Assembly (NCBI RefSeq): GCF_001039355.2
Contig: NW_019773956.1
Location: forward strand, 1 to 31,318
From: Lingula anatina
Taxonomy: Eukaryota > Brachiopoda > Lingulata > Lingulida > Lingulidae
Direction: 5' to 3'
DNA length: 31,318 nt
Below are positions 12,215 through 23,018 of this stretch, piece by piece (position 1 is the stretch's first letter; each line of letters opens with the position of its first letter). Position numbers and translations under genes: made by a program. The notes under the pieces are model-generated. The model saw only the letters and a list, made by a program, of their open reading frames with translations. It was not told the origin of the DNA and ran no database searches.

Positions 12215-12227
12215 GTTGCCTAGCAAC
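12215..12227. promoter_or_regulatory. Perfect X-box motif (RFX transcription factor site)
   Basis: GTTGCCTAGCAAC fits the RFX consensus GTNRCC-(0-3)-RGYAAC at every position, as two full half-sites with a one-base spacer. RFX proteins bind such sites in promoters of ciliary genes across animals. A TGTTTAC forkhead motif lies about 93 bases before it (12116-12122); FOXJ1-type factors often act with RFX. No coding sequence is recognisable nearby, so a target gene cannot be named from this window. Confidence 0.5.
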
Positions 12228-14370
12228 ATTATTGATTACCGATCGATTACCACGTGGGGTGGTTAGCAATTGACTCCAACCTGGCCGCTACCGAGTGGAA
12301 GAGAAAACAGAAAACGGGAATTTGTGTTAACGTCATATTACAGGTCCTTAGGACCATCATCATTTATTGTCCATTCATTTGCTATTAGTTGCGCAATCTA
12401 CACGTGCCTCCTTACTCTCAGGAGACACGATGATACGACACCCCGTTGGCATTTGTGATTTCTTAGCCTAACATGTTCTTTATGTAATGAACACTTAAGT
12501 ACCTTTGTCATTAGTCTTCGCTGACTAGTTTTGTTAGAATGTCGCCCCATTTCCCTAGGGATAGCACACTACAGAGTGTGTTCTTGTGTTCCTAGTGATT
12601 GCGCGAGCGTTTGATTAAAGACGGAGGTTCTTATGTTCACCAAAGACATAATTTTAAAGTGTCTCATATCTTTACAGCTTCGCTTCATTCAGGAACATAA
12701 TCGACGTTAACTTATCCTTTAGGTGGTGTCATAAGATGTGCATTGACATGTGCATTATGGTAGATCGTGCCTGGTCACGCGTCTGAGTTACGACGTGTGA
12801 AGAAGAAAGGAACAACAAATGCAATTCCGCTGTCAGCAGACTGTGTTGAGCTGCTGCACAAATATACTGTTGCGTCCGCATACGAAGCCATATATAGTGA
12901 TATGGAACTGACAAAAACATCGAAATCGACACATTTTATGAGATTGTTACATGAAGTGCTATACTATGAAATATGAACAGGACGCACAATAGGAATAGTT
13001 GAGACGTTTGTTCACAGCGGAGATGTGTGAAGAAAAATCGGTTCTGTGGTTAGATTCAATTGGCAATGTACATGTACTGCATGGAACGGAGCGTCCCATT
13101 GCGTGCCTGATATACACGCTGTCAGCAAACTTCCCAAGACGCTTTATCGTTCACAAAAATGTGGTGTATATCATGTATATCATGTATTCATTAAACTGTG
13201 ATGTTAATAACATTGTACATAACGCGGTGACGCCGGGCGTCAGCAAAAAACTAATGAAGAATTCTCACCTAGACTTTGGCACATATATTTGCCAAGTGGT
13301 TTTTATTCACCTTTATATATAGTAGATGGTCTAGCTAGAACAATCTCATGTTGAATATGATGTTATATGCAAATAGTCGACCCAAGACTTAAAATCTCAG
13401 CCAAACATCGAAAAGAATTTCCACGGAATAACATGGCACTCAGTCGCGCTACTTGAGGTCGGCCTCCTATGTCCCAACTATCGTCATATCTTAACCATGG
13501 GATGTTTTTTATAAATCATCGACTGTGCATTACATGCACACGCTAGTACGCCATGACATTCAGTACTTCCAGATCAAAACTGCCATACAGATGGTTGACC
13601 CTTTAAAACCATGACATGCGGGTGTAGCACGTTTCAGCTTAACTCTTCGCTGTCGTCACAGACTGAACTGCGCAAGCTCCGAGTGCCTACCAGTGGAATC
13701 CCAGAAATCGTATTTAAACAGCTTAAGCACTTTGCTGCCTCAGTTGGCTGCGAAACAAGACTCTGCTGGCGAGAAGGATTCGATCGACTTTTCTCCTGCA
13801 CGGGACGTGTGTTTATATCATGCACTGTGCTCTACTCGTCTAAATGAAGAGATAGTTCGTGCTTGGAAGTTAAAGATTCAAGCGACCCAAACTGAGGTTT
13901 GGTAAAGATAATGGCGTAACTATCGACTGCATGCACATTGCGGGGAAAACTCGGCTTGACACTCATTGGGAAATTCGCCACGGGAATTTTACATCGTTAA
14001 TCCACATTTAACGCGTTTGAGGGTTCCAGTGCATATACATTTGGCTTACGGAAGCACACAGTCCGTACAGAATAGAAGATATTGTCTCTTTAAAGGCCGA
14101 AGTTATCCCATATATCGCCGTCGAATGTGACTTAGTAGGGAACAGTAGGTTCAAAGTAAAATCGCAGATGCACAGCCCGGCGCGATTAAGTGATAACGCA
14201 AATGTTCAATGCACGTCAGGGTTGAGTTATCATTAAACTAAAACGTAAGGACACTTAAAGGAAACCAGAAAGAAATATATCTACAGGTGAAAAGGATCAT
14301 TTTAAAAGGTAGACATTTCTGGCGGTAACGTACATAACTGAACACAATTGCAAACAGGCTTCGGGTATTT

Positions 14371-14376
14371 TATAAA
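14371..14376 (+). promoter_or_regulatory. Possible TATA box in the KCTD 5' flank
   Basis: TATAAA preceded by a T-rich stretch lies about 440 bases before the KCTD start codon. A TCAGT initiator-like pentamer follows at about 14427, roughly 50 bases on, which is further than the usual 25-30 base spacing. The motif is common by chance in AT-rich DNA, so this is only a candidate for the promoter. Confidence 0.15.
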
Positions 14377-14817
14377 CAGATTTGACTTGACGTTGAATGC
14401 CCAGCATCAGGGCCTATTTCCTCAGGTCAGTAACCAAGGATTCATTTAATAATGTTCTTTGCTTTCTGATGCACAATTGCATCTAATATTTGCACTGCAT
14501 AACGCAATATTGACAAACGAACTGTCCTTGAGTCATTTTTGATTTACTTAAGAACACAATCCATCAGCGGTGCCTTTTTTGCTTACATTCGCAACAAATT
14601 ACCACGTTAAGTATGTGTTAATGGGATACCTTCTAAGTCGCGTTTCCTTCAATCACTGACTACATTAATTTGAACCTAGGAGAGGAATCCTAGTAAACTG
14701 ATACGAAGAAACACCGAGTTTTTTAGATTTATTGACGTGATTCCTTGGAATAACTATTGACATTCAAACCGTGTGGCTTCCACTCAAATTTCACTATATC
14801 TCAACCGAGAGGGGAAA

Positions 14818-15645
14818 ATGACTAGTAACAGCAATAGCAACGATCAGCACCACCCTGCCATTGTGGAACTGAACGTCGGTGGGGTGCTATACTCTACGAC
14901 TTCTACCACCCTCACGCGGTACCCGAACTCTTACCTTGGGAAGATTTTCACTGGCCGTAGCGAGGAGACATTGCCTCGCGACAGCAAAGGGAAGTACTTT
15001 CTAGACAGAGACGGTGTGTTATTTCGGTACGTTCTGGATTTCCTGCGAAACCAGAGATTGGTCCTGCCAGAGAACTTTCAGGAAAAGGAGCGTCTGAAAC
15101 ACGAGGCAGAGTATTTCCAATTACCAGAACTCACCAAAGGCATTAAACATGATGTACATGACGACCACGAGGACACAATGGACCATCACTCCCGGATTGC
15201 TATGTACAGTCGAATGAGAATAAACAGTCTCCCTGCCCCACTTCAGAGACATTGGGGTTCTGCGGGCTACATCACCCTGGGGTACAGGGGTACCTTTGCG
15301 TTCGGTCGTGACGGATTAGTTGACGTAAAGTTCCGGAAGCTGACACGGCTCCTTGTTTGCGGAAGAGTGTCCCTCCTGCGAGAGGCGTTTGGGGAAACTC
15401 TGAACGAAAGTCGAGACCCCGACCGCGGCCCTGATGACCGTTACACGGGACGCTTCTTTCTTAAGCACACGTTCCTGGAGCAGGCGTTTGATATGTTGGC
15501 AGAGGCAGGGTTTCATATGGCTTCTGGCATGGCGTCAGGGACAAATGGCGCGGATGTCAAGCCCGGTATGGAAATTGAAGAAAGTCGATGGCAACATTAC
15601 ACAGAATTCGTCTTTTACCGGGAACCCGGTGACCATTGTCCTTAA
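14818..15645 (+). CDS. KCTD12-like: BTB/POZ and H1 domain protein, KCTD8/KCTD12/KCTD16 family (GABA-B receptor auxiliary subunit)
   Basis: Intact 275-residue reading frame ending in TAA. The BTB/T1 domain spans about residues 14-106, with motifs IVELNVGG, RDSKGKYFLDRDG, LFRYVLDFLR, LVLPENF and EAEYFQLPEL. A His/Asp-rich linker (about 111-124) follows, then the H1 domain at about 148-269, with GYITLGYRGTF, FGETLNESRDPDR, FLEQAFDMLAEAGFHM and YTEFVFYRE. These two blocks in this order mark the KCTD8/12/16 clade. In vertebrates those proteins form pentamers, bind the GABA-B2 tail through T1 and G-beta-gamma through H1, and tune receptor signalling at the plasma membrane; that role here is inferred. 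The protein ends right after H1, as in KCTD12, and lacks the long H2 tail of KCTD8 and KCTD16. The start is the first in-frame ATG (context gggaaaATGa); an in-frame TGA lies at 14758-14760. The frame could run upstream to a GTG at 14773, which is not expected to initiate in an animal. No intron interrupts it. An invertebrate gene may be co-orthologous to all three vertebrate genes, so the symbol is approximate. Confidence 0.93.
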   Translation: MTSNSNSNDQHHPAIVELNVGGVLYSTTSTTLTRYPNSYLGKIFTGRSEETLPRDSKGKYFLDRDGVLFRYVLDFLRNQRLVLPENFQEKERLKHEAEYFQLPELTKGIKHDVHDDHEDTMDHHSRIAMYSRMRINSLPAPLQRHWGSAGYITLGYRGTFAFGRDGLVDVKFRKLTRLLVCGRVSLLREAFGETLNESRDPDRGPDDRYTGRFFLKHTFLEQAFDMLAEAGFHMASGMASGTNGADVKPGMEIEESRWQHYTEFVFYREPGDHCP

Positions 15646-17173
15646 AATGTGCAAAGTCTACCAGTGACCACAACTTGGGACAATTTTTGAAGTGGAAATT
15701 CGCTGACCGGTGTTTCATGAAGGCATTGCCGGACTGATCTGGAATATTGTCTGGTTCTTCGTATTGACACGAGGACGTATCCGTGGAATCCGTGAAACAA
15801 TATCGGTCATGTCTGACCATCTGTATGTGATCGGCACCAATGGAGCTCTGTTTTTTAATTAACAAAACTTTGATATATACTTTGACCACGTCACGACTCT
15901 CTATGCCATTATTCGTAAATCGCAAATATCATTTTGAAATGGACACGTTTTAACGAGATTATCCCTGGAACCACTGCGACATCTAATATTAGCATCATTT
16001 ATCGTTCTGGACACCATTTTGAAATACGACTCATTCTGTGTGTTGTACAAACTTAAAGTTGTATTGGATATAGTTACAAGTTGTTGACCGTGAAGTGACT
16101 TTGGGCCTGCTGCTTTTACTGCTTTAACGTAAGTGTGTGGTAGTGCCACTTTCAATAATACTGTAGTGATTAACGTCCTTTAGAACTGAATATGAACATA
16201 CTGCCTGCAGGCTGCACCGTTAAGTGTTGTTCAATGTAGCTTCGACCCTTTAAGGTCTGTATTCATAGTAATCAATTCTGTCAGTAAGTACGTATTTAAC
16301 TACGCTCAGCAGGGAGCTCTGGGCGTTCTTATCGTGCTCGCCAGAACTACCCACGACAGATAGACTATTGGATATTGATGCAAAGCTGAATAAGTCTAAA
16401 TTATTGTATTATTTCAATAGCATCGGCATATTTCAAAGTGAAAACCGAGTTATCCCTGGCTGTATTATACTGTCTGCAAAGAAAGTTACTGTTACTGTTA
16501 CAATGTTCGAATAGTTCAGTGTTTTAAACGAAATGTTGTATAGCGTTTCCCTCTACCAATTCGTGTGCTTTCACTTGGCTGTGAAACCACCATGATAACA
16601 ATGGCGAAAGCATTGTGAAATTGATCATTACCATGCGGTGTTAGGATATATATAATTTAACACGATTGCATTGCGATGGTAATTCCATCATCAATGGAAG
16701 TTTCAATATTAATGTGTGCAATGACATGGCATTACTCATATCGTAACAAGACCAACAAGAGACATCTCCTACATGTAGATTTATCTGTTTTTACTAGATT
16801 CTCGATCTAGTCACATATATCATCAGCGACTGTTTGTTTGAATATACTGTTGGTGAAAACAGAGCCATTGTCGAAATCCAATATTTAACATAAAATTATT
16901 GGCCAATTTCGTTTGGTTTTCATTGCTCGTTTAAGACAAAAACGTCTGTCCATTTATTTCGGGGCCAATACTCAGTCTTGTAGAACGATCACAGTGGCCG
17001 TAAAATGTAAATTACGAATTGTACAAAGAGTTAGTAGCATCAGTGACAGAAGTTGACGGTGGCTCTTTAAGCATCGAGCAGAGCGACTGTGTGAGGAATT
17101 TGATACTCTTATATTAAAATCCAGCAATGCTCACACGTAAGATATGGTTTTACAGTGTTTCGTGTTCCATACG
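15646..17173 (+). other. 3' flank / probable 3' UTR of the KCTD gene
   Basis: No recognisable coding sequence follows the KCTD stop codon. I found no canonical AATAAA before the poly-T tract at 17174. An ATTAAA variant lies at 17113-17118 and could serve as a poly(A) signal; the first exact AATAAA I see is at 17704-17709. The KCTD 3' UTR is therefore either long or uses a variant signal. Base composition falls back to the AT-rich background right after the stop. Confidence 0.4.
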
Positions 17174-17458
17174 TTTTTTTTTTTTTTTTTTTTTTTTGCC
17201 ACACTTGGCTGCTCCGCAAAACCAAATGCCATTGCCACTAAATCCAGTGGGCCGAATTTTTACTATATCTGTACCCACCGTTCATATTACATTGGTAATT
17301 ATACAATATACTGNTTTTTTTTTTTTTTTTTTTTTTTTTTTTGCCACACTTGGCTGCTCCGCAAAACCAAATGCCATTGCCACTAAATCCAGTGGGCCGA
17401 ATTTTTACTATATCTGTACCCACCGTTCATATTACATTGGTAATTATACAATATACTG
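17174..17458. repeat. Exact tandem duplication: poly-T plus 116-bp unit, joined at a single N (probable assembly artefact)
   Basis: T24 (17174-17197) is followed by a 116-base unit (17198-17313). A single N stands at 17314, then T28 (17315-17342) and the same 116-base unit again (17343-17458). I read the two units as identical base for base. The second unit runs directly into unique sequence. An exact repeat with a lone ambiguous base at its junction and homopolymers on both sides is the typical product of an unresolved overlap between contigs. Open frames across it (Phe-rich or Lys-rich) are spurious. Confidence 0.88.
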
Positions 17459-19785
17459 GATTAAAAATAACGATTTTTGCACGGGCTGCAATTCTTTGTT
17501 CTCTAAAGATTCGCCACTGCACAAAGAGTTCCGAAATTACAAACAACTTTATTAATGCCCTTCGATGTGAATCCAGCGCTTTGTGTTTTGTACTGTTTAC
17601 AAATGAATTATTAAGTATTTTGATATTCTACTAAAAGCTTACATATTTACGTTGATTAAATTATGAAAAAATAATTCAGTAACGCAAACGTTTTTGTAAT
17701 ATAAATAAATGATCATAAAATAATATTTTAGGGGAAATGTAGTAATTCAATTATTTGTAGAATCATCCGAATCCAAAACAGTCTCTCCATTGCACTATTT
17801 CAAAGAAAAATATACTTTCGTTGAAAACCTATATTCCAACAGACATATTTCAATGTAAACAAAAGTGATGGGTTACAACCATTGCGGTACGATATACATA
17901 CAATTGAACGTGCCCAGATTGCCCCAGATGTATATCGCATAACCAATCTCTTATCCGTGATAGCCTGCCACTCAAGTATGCTTTACTGATACGAATCGTG
18001 GAGTTCGTCTTCCAACCTGTGGCATGCGGACGAGCTATCTTCATTTTCAAATAGCTCGTCTGTCATGTGCAAAAGACATCGTTTCAACAAACCCGTCAGT
18101 CTAAATTTAGAGGATGTTTGTCAACGAGACCATTCATTTCTTGTTTGGTGAAGCGGAAAAGGTATTTGAACAGTTTTCAACCTACAAATCCAATATCTCA
18201 CAGGTATGTATGTATGCATGTATTCACTTCTGGATAAAGTAAGACTGCGTATTGATGTAAGTCAGTTACAGGACGCAGCTGTTACAAAAATCGGGATGAC
18301 ACTGCTGGTATTTAAAGCTTATTAGTAGCCCATATATTTCCTACAGACATAATTTATTTGTATTTGATACCATTCATCTATTCTAAATTTATATTTGTGT
18401 AAACATATCGCTTTGATTTAAAGATAACATGGTGGTACTGTTTTATTAAAAGACTACTGAAAGTGATCCTGATTTAATGTTGATTTAAGACACAGTGTAC
18501 GACCAATTATGGCGCATCATAAAGGAGGAACCAGCCAAATACTCATTCAACGTTACAGCGTCCAAACGCACATAATGGCTCTTGATTTAATCTAAACAGT
18601 CATGTTACCACCGCAGAACGAGTAGAAACCAGAAAGCATATTACTGAATGACCGAGACTAATTCAATAAACATGTGGTCATAAGGCATTACCTTGGTCAT
18701 AATTCACAGCAATAAAATACCAGTTCTAATTCATTAACTATGAGGTAGAACACCAGTTAGATGCATGAAATATGTCTGACCGCACTAGTATTAATTGTAT
18801 TCTCTTGATATCCAAGTCGTATAATGGCTCTCCTTGATGAGGCGTTTGATCATTAATCCATTGGAAACACCCAAGCCTAACCAGTCATTAGTCCCTGTGG
18901 TGCTCTATCTATAGTCGCCATTGATATGACCCACTTTGTATCTAACGTTATATTAACGGAGCGTCATACAATTAACAGTTGAATACCCAATAAAAGTTTC
19001 ATTATTACGACTAAGAGAGCTTGTCGAGGACAATGTCACTTATCATATTTGCCAACTTAAGCGTCTCACCGCGGTTCGGCTTTTTTTATCTCAAATTTGT
19101 TTTTTCAGACCGTTGAATAAGCGCTTTTTACCCCGAGCTCGCAGTACACGCAACAAGGTATGCAGCACAGAGGTCGGGGACGTATGTTTTATTGATGACC
19201 TCAACGGCGAAACCATGAAAACCTTTTGTACGAATTATTCCCAAGGTTTCTCTAACGCTAAAAGCACTTATGTTTAAAGAAACCATTTGTCAATTTCATA
19301 ACTATAGAAGGCCGGGTGTTTTTATCTTACCGTTTGATGTTTGGAATTTGTCTGAAAGCTCTTTTTGAGTCATTTATTTTAATCATTTGATTGCAAATGG
19401 CCTTCAGCCCATTTGGCTCACAACACCAACCATAGGCTGCGGAGCAAAAAGAAACATTTGTCGATTAGTATCATGGATGCGAAGCCATATTAGTACTGTT
19501 TCTAGGACCTCGATTAATTCAATTAAAGATAGCAAAGTTTAGACGTTGCACAGTTAACCGCAGCCATTGTTGTCTTTCACGCCTTCTTCATTCACAGTTA
19601 CCTTTCTTTGAGCAGAAACTTTGTGACAAGAAGCTAACATATTCAATGCTACGACATCCTTTAATTATGTGTGCTTTAGCAATGGAAGAGACGATGATTT
19701 GTGTACTATAGCATGTGTTTACAAGAAATGTATTTGCGATAACATTAACAAATACTGGTATATTATTTAGAAAAAAACATCTCAT
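17459..19785. other. Non-coding, no recognisable gene
   Basis: AT-rich sequence with one perfect hairpin (18029-18060). No open frame of note. Confidence 0.5.
18029..18060. repeat. Perfect 10-bp inverted repeat, 12-base loop
   Basis: GACGAGCTAT at 18029-18038 and ATAGCTCGTC at 18051-18060 are exact reverse complements. It could fold as a small hairpin in DNA or RNA. It is far from any recognised gene, so the function is unknown. Confidence 0.8.
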
Positions 19786-19935
19786 CCGTGTAACAAAAAG
19801 TGGGCCCTCCATTTAGTTACTATGGTTAGGGTTAGCCTGACCTAAGTGGGTCAACGTCTAGGGTGAGGCTTACCTGTACAAATGAATGGAAAGCAGTCTC
19901 TCTATCATGGGGGACTCTCTGTCTGTTACAACCGG
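19786..19935. mobile_element. Short inverted-repeat element, copy 1
   Basis: About 150 bases, beginning CCGTGTAACA and ending TGTTACAACCGG. The ends are imperfect inverted repeats. The interior shares long blocks with the copy at 21488-21656, including CCCTCCATTTAGTTA, ATGGTTAGGGTTAGCCTG, CAAATGAATGGAA and CTATCATGGGGGAC. The left end is shorter than in the other copy. No target duplication is evident and it has no coding capacity. Confidence 0.75.
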
Positions 19936-21487
19936 TTCCGAGTCTGGTTTATGTATTAAGCTACGATAACGCAAAATAAAAGAATGGCGTTTCCATTCAA
20001 ATTTAAAAAGTATATGTCTTATTTTACAGTACTCAACACATAAAGTACTAAGTAACTCAGACTGTTTCATAAAACTACAGTCCTCCTATATTCCAGCATG
20101 TTAAAAAACGGGCTATTTTTATTCTTTTGTACATCGAACCACCTGGTGACCTCAAGGTGTATGAGTTTGCATTGAGTGCAGTGCCACAACTGAGAAATGC
20201 ATTCAAGATCTATACAAAAAAATTCATGTTCACAATGTTACAGTGCCTTCTGCACTGAAATATAAGCCTCGAGAAAGGTCAGTGAGTTACAAGTAGCATT
20301 AAGACTGATTAGTATGGTAACGGTTTGAAGAGCCACGGTGTTATAATGTGACTGCCAATTGGACTGGCATTATCAGTATAAATCATTCATGGGCATCGCT
20401 TCCCTTTCACTGTAATTCGGCGTAAGTCGTGTATAAATCAAACTCGCGAGGCAAAAAGAAGAACTGCTAATGAGATCGTGCCATAACTGAAATAATTGCA
20501 ATATCCCCTTGTTCATATCTCTGATGCATTTTTAAAAGAGGTTTGGAAGGAACACTATAGTTGTTATAACGTGGCAAATTTATAAGTTCCTGCTGGAAAT
20601 CGTTCTCCCTCAAACGTCAATACGTTTCCATAAAAGAAGGCAATCATTCCAAAGAATCATTTCGAACATTTTTCAAATATGTCATTTCTTTTATCAACAT
20701 TAGAGAGTTTGTGTATCAGATTTTGCTTGACAGAAACGGATCCTTCGGCGTACATCTTTATTCAGCACGATCTGTTGTTGAACTTTTCTCTTCCAACTGG
20801 GAGAAACGTAGACTAAGATAATCTCCATCTATTTCAGTGTGAAATATTCATCACTCACAAGCTTAAGTGCCACACAGTGTTTCAAACGTATATTCAAGTA
20901 CTATTGAGTAATATCTCTAGGATGTTATTCAAAAGCATATTTATACAGTATACAAATACACTCTCCAGCGGCAGAGAACGTCGGTTGATCTTGAGAGATC
21001 AATGCATTAAACAAGCACCTAGATACGTTTATTTAATTGGTGCTGAACCGTGAAAGAAATTCATTAGTGCTATCAAGAACAAAAGAGTCGTTTGTACGGT
21101 ATCAGTTGAACAAACACTTTCAACGGAACGCGCTCCAGGCCTTCAACATTGTGGATCGGATTCAAACTCCGTCTTTGGAATAAGCCATACTTGTGTTGGT
21201 TATATCAAACCTTCCATTGGTTATATTTAATATTGACTGTAAGGCTGGATGCGTCTGTCATCTTATTTAGATCAATATTCAACCTAGAGGTCCGGTGTTT
21301 AATTTAGACGTTAATTTTAGTCATTTAATTAGGAAACCGTATTGCGTATAAACCGTTGAGCTGTCATGTTTTGAAGGCACTGGCCGTCAATACTCCTTTG
21401 TTAGATTGCTGTATCCTGCTAAATACCCTAGACTCTGATAGAGACAGGATGAGAGAGAAATACACATCGCACGTCCAATACCATACC
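19936..21487. other. Non-coding spacer between the two copies of the short inverted-repeat element
   Basis: Complex but non-coding sequence. Nothing identifiable. Confidence 0.5.
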
Positions 21488-21656
21488 CCGGTGTAAGATA
21501 ACAGAGCGTCTGTGTTACAGAAAGCCCCCTCCATTTAGTTATAATGGTTAGGGTTAGCCTGGCATAAATGGATCAAAATCTAGGACGAAACTTACCTGCA
21601 CAAATGAATGGAAGTGGACTGTCTATCATGGGGGACACTCTGTCACGTTACACCGG
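21488..21656. mobile_element. Short inverted-repeat element, copy 2, with intact termini
   Basis: The left end CCGGTGTAAGATAACAGAG pairs with the right end, which reads CCGGTGTAACGTGACAGAG on the other strand; about 19 of the first 23 positions agree. A TA dinucleotide lies at 21657-21658 and another two bases outside the left end at 21484-21485. A TA target as used by Tc1/mariner-like elements is therefore possible but not certain. It is in the same orientation as copy 1, about 1.7 kb away. Non-autonomous. Confidence 0.8.
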
Positions 21657-23018
21657 TAGTTACAGTCTCTTCCGAAACAGTATCGAAAACCATAAATAAT
21701 TTACATTAATTAAGTTCAATTGAATGGAATTTAAGTACCGTAAATCGCCCTCCCCGGGCCCGTGTCACAGCACTGTCCATCGCAGGTCATGTGACCGGAA
21801 GGTCCGGTTTCAAACACACTCCAGATGAACTTTATGTCCATGGCTATCCAAAAGAATATTTTAATTCAGTTTCAGACCTAGACAAGTGATAATTAAAAGT
21901 GGGCATTACAGTCTAGGTCTTATTCCGGATGACATTCAATTGTAGCTTAGAAAAAGATCTATGTAGAAGCTTGGGCATTTTCCCCAAATATGTTTATGAC
22001 CAAATCTTTTCAAATAGAGTCACCTATCACAGTGAGAAGCAGACGAATTTTAGAATTTACCTATTGCCTTCTAACTCGAATGATTTTGAATGGGTATATC
22101 GCATTGTGCATGTGTCTGTTTTAGTTGTCATTTTCCACTGAGACATTGCCAATTATCATGGGTACTGATGCGAGCCCATGTTTTCTGAAGACATGATTAC
22201 CACGAAAAGAAAACGACAGATATCACAATTTGAGCAATTCTGCCGTTTTCATTATTGCTGTTATCTTTAAAACGTGATAAAATGCATCTCCCGTAAGCTT
22301 TGGAATTTATTTTATCTTAACAGGAAGCTTTTTCTTTAAATAACTGGTTGAAATATGTCTATATAGGTATCAATCCCTTGAGCTCTAGCGGCAAAACTTC
22401 CACTCTTAATTCATACCGCCTTTACAAAAAACTCCATGTGCGGTCCATGGCAGAATTAAGTTTGTGCAGTTATCTGCAGCGCGGTTCGTCTTACATGTAC
22501 CATGTTACGCCGAACACGAATTCGAATCACAGGTACTAACTTACGTGGGATGATATTGATCGAAATCCCATTTACACCGCGAAAAGTGTAATTGAAGTAG
22601 GCCAACAAATGATTAAGAAAATTAGAAAAACGCCATGACCCCAGTTGCCGAGACCTCTAACGTTCATTTTTTTTAATTGAGTTCCAACAAGGCATTATGT
22701 GAATGGCAAAAGCAGTTCGCGTTTCTGTTCTTTGTTTTGAAAACACTGGTATAATCACCAGTTGAATTAATAAAAACAAATATCACTAAATCATTCACGC
22801 CTCCATATGAAGCAACAATATAACTTCAGGTGGAAGTCAGGTGTTCTGGTGCACAAACGCACGGTGATTCAAAATAATCTTAACAGTTTATAAATGATCT
22901 CGATAATCTGAGAATTTGACCACCAAACTTCCTCACCATATCCATTTAACCACTTTTTTCTCTTTTTTTTTCTTTTGCCATGGCTTTATAGGGTACGCAG
23001 CAAATATTTTCTGTGCCC
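21657..23018. other. Non-coding, no recognisable gene
   Basis: Only short open frames without recognisable motifs. Confidence 0.5.

Larger units (their letters stand above)
7526..14370. other. Long non-coding stretch upstream of the KCTD gene
   Basis: It contains a possible transposon terminus near 8371, the (TC)n(GT)n tract at 11352-11450 and the X-box at 12215. Several 60-107 residue open frames between 12.7 and 13.9 kb match no family I recognise; one, at 13615-13903, has splice-like borders (see findings). The rest is AT-rich background. Confidence 0.5.

Noticed and set aside
14773-14817. 15-codon upstream extension of the KCTD frame from a GTG
   Set aside because: Animals initiate at ATG; the extension has no methionine and lies right after an in-frame stop, so it is read as 5' UTR.
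15316-15925. Open frames overlapping or antisense to the KCTD gene
   Set aside because: They are shadows of the real coding frame and show no domain of their own.
17506-17514. TTCGCCACTG-like end as a transposon terminus
   Set aside because: No opposite end or target duplication was found near it.
17127-17634. Open frames with long Phe or Lys runs
   Set aside because: They come from the poly-T tracts and the duplicated unit with the N, a probable assembly artefact.
19824-19833. TTAGGGTTAG as a telomeric repeat remnant
   Set aside because: It is a single short run shared by both copies of the short inverted-repeat element, so it belongs to that element.
21030-21055. GGTGCTGAA as a REST/NRSF half-site
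   Set aside because: Only the left half is present, without the second half at any accepted spacing, and the motif is short enough for chance.
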